Shown: piece by piece, positions 5,568 to 6,471 of the stretch
Layout: each line of letters begins with the position of its first letter
How positions within the stretch are numbered: position 1 is the first letter of the stretch
Source of the DNA: Erysipelotrichaceae bacterium
GTDB taxonomy: Bacteria; Bacillota_I; Bacilli_A; Erysipelotrichales; Coprobacillaceae
DNA: 6,471 nt
Direction of reading: 5' to 3'
NCBI GenBank assembly: GCA_021200395.1
Contig: JAJQGQ010000067.1
Location: forward strand, 1-6,471
Notes under the pieces: generated by a model
Told to the model about the DNA's origin: nothing
The model's input: the letters and a program-made list of their open reading frames with translations, nothing else
Database searches by the model: none
Program-made: the position numbers and the translations under genes

Positions 5568-6471
5568 GGAAATTGATCAACTGATTACCATGATGTTAAA
5601 ACAACCACAATATTATTTGGTTATGAAGGATATGAGTAAGAAAAAACGTAGAGAATATGTAAAAGAAAATGTAGAAGGATATGAATGTCCGATTGTTAAT
5701 GATGTATTATTTAAGTTTATGATTAATGGTAACGATGAAACTTCAAGACGTATTTTAAAGTTTTTTATAAGTGAGTATTTAGGAATAGCAGTTAATAAAA
5801 TTGTACCTTTAAGAAGTGAATTAAATAGAAAACATAAAAAAGGTAAAACAACGATTCTCGATGCATTGTATTTAGTCAATGACTATATACTTGTAGATAT
5901 CGAGCCCCAGACAAAAATGAGTAGTTCTAAATTATTGCCTAAGATAGAATCTTATCTACATAATATGTTCGCTTATAGTGATAATATTGGTAATGATGAA
6001 TCTCAATATCGTGATATGTATACCTTGATGTTTTATGAAACAAGATATCATGGAAAATTTTCTAAAGATTTGATGATTGATAGTGTTACTAAAGATTTAA
6101 AGTATAGTATGAGTGATATAAAGAGAGGGCCTGATGAATATAGTAAACAACATGCTACAATTGTTCAGTTAGGTTATGTTAGTGAAAAGTTAGAGGAGGA
6201 AATAAATAATATGAGTGAAAGAAAAATGGTTGATTATACATTAGCTAATTCACATATTCTAAAAGGTGAAGTACAAAATTTAATTTACGAAATGAGCAGA
6301 AAAAGTCAGATAGTCAAGGATATTATGGCAAAAAAATTAGAATTTATTAGTGATCCAAGAAATCGTTATATCAGTTATAACCATGCAATGGATTTACAAA
6401 CAAAGTATTATGATGGCAAAGATGAAGAACGAGAAATACAAAGACAAAATATGCATGATGTAGTTATTGAA
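5554..6471 (+). CDS. Rpn-family PD-(D/E)XK nuclease/putative transposase, 3' end beyond the window
   Basis: The first 306 codons are present and the frame is open to the window edge. After a charged N-terminal extension (1-44) the nuclease core is visible: CPIVNDVLFKFM with Asp50, a helix with FISEYLGI, KGKTTILDALY with Asp103, and VDIEPQTK with Glu117 and Gln119. The order ND-x-x-F, ILD and IExQ is that of the Rpn/TIGR01784 group of PD-(D/E)XK nucleases, annotated as recombination-promoting nucleases or putative transposases. Family members are DNA endonucleases that raise RecA-independent recombination, and some act as toxic antiphage proteins. Residues after about 200 are helical and highly charged. 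GAGGTGATC (5541-5549) fits the ATG at 5554; a GTG sits one codon earlier. A strong internal ribosome site precedes Met220. No terminal repeats or second transposition gene are visible, so movement is not shown. The family call is by motif order only. Confidence 0.8.
   Translation, partial: MAQNKEIDQLITMMLKQPQYYLVMKDMSKKKRREYVKENVEGYECPIVNDVLFKFMINGNDETSRRILKFFISEYLGIAVNKIVPLRSELNRKHKKGKTTILDALYLVNDYILVDIEPQTKMSSSKLLPKIESYLHNMFAYSDNIGNDESQYRDMYTLMFYETRYHGKFSKDLMIDSVTKDLKYSMSDIKRGPDEYSKQHATIVQLGYVSEKLEEEINNMSERKMVDYTLANSHILKGEVQNLIYEMSRKSQIVKDIMAKKLEFISDPRNRYISYNHAMDLQTKYYDGKDEEREIQRQNMHDVVIE
6194..6213 (+). promoter_or_regulatory. Internal ribosome site and in-frame ATG in the nuclease gene
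   Basis: AGGAGG (6194-6199), within AGAGGAGGA, lies 11 nt before the in-frame ATG of codon 220 (6211-6213). The product would be the C-terminal part beginning MSERKMVDYTLANSH, without the nuclease core. Spacing is a little long. The two GAG codons that create the site stand out, because this gene otherwise uses mostly GAA for glutamate. Confidence 0.45.

Noticed and set aside
5613..5879. Minus-strand open frame of 88 codons
   Set aside because: It is antisense to the nuclease core, where Asp50, Asp103 and Glu117 are all in the plus frame.
5260..6471. Complete insertion sequence carrying the Rpn-like gene
   Set aside because: No terminal inverted repeats or target duplication can be seen, and the right end is outside the window.

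Overview
The window looks like chromosomal DNA of a low-GC, gut-type Bacillota. The AT-rich coding, the TTGACA/TATAAT promoters, the strong AGGAGG-type ribosome sites and the Firmicutes-like glycerol kinase and short serine acetyltransferase support this. The combination with an Rpn/PD-(D/E)XK 'putative transposase' would fit Erysipelotrichia/Coprobacillaceae, but that placement is inference.

Layout, left to right. A plus-strand lipoprotein gene with a DUF4097-like beta-repeat body (156-863) has a good promoter and ends at a two-way terminator. A minus-strand unit follows, read right to left: a promoter at 1852-1880, the serine acetyltransferase cysE (1287-1826, shorter than its longest ORF), a 19-bp hairpin, and an easily missed 59-codon gene (1053-1232). 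The Shine-Dalgarno of that small gene lies inside the hairpin. An untranslated tail of about 180 nt then runs to the shared terminator at 874-896.

The next genes are all on the plus strand: an 88-aa unknown (1984-2250), a type II-like L-asparaginase without signal peptide (2302-3285) followed closely by a 129-aa unknown (3320-3709), and glycerol kinase glpK (3757-5235). Each of these three transcription units ends in a terminator hairpin that contains its own stop codon, so they look like compact, separately transcribed housekeeping genes for amino-acid and glycerol metabolism. No cysK, glpF or glpO is visible nearby.

The right end (5260-6471) is different in character. An extended -10 promoter is flanked by a 12-bp direct repeat. 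It drives a leader of about 160 nt with three successive ribosome sites and a 21-codon ORF that overlaps the next gene by 14 nt. That next gene is an Rpn-family PD-(D/E)XK nuclease that runs off the window. The nuclease gene also carries a strong internal Shine-Dalgarno followed by an in-frame ATG at codon 220. This matches the arrangement reported for Rpn toxin/antiphage genes that encode their own C-terminal inhibitor. This region and the SD-sequestering hairpin behind cysE are the two places most worth following up.
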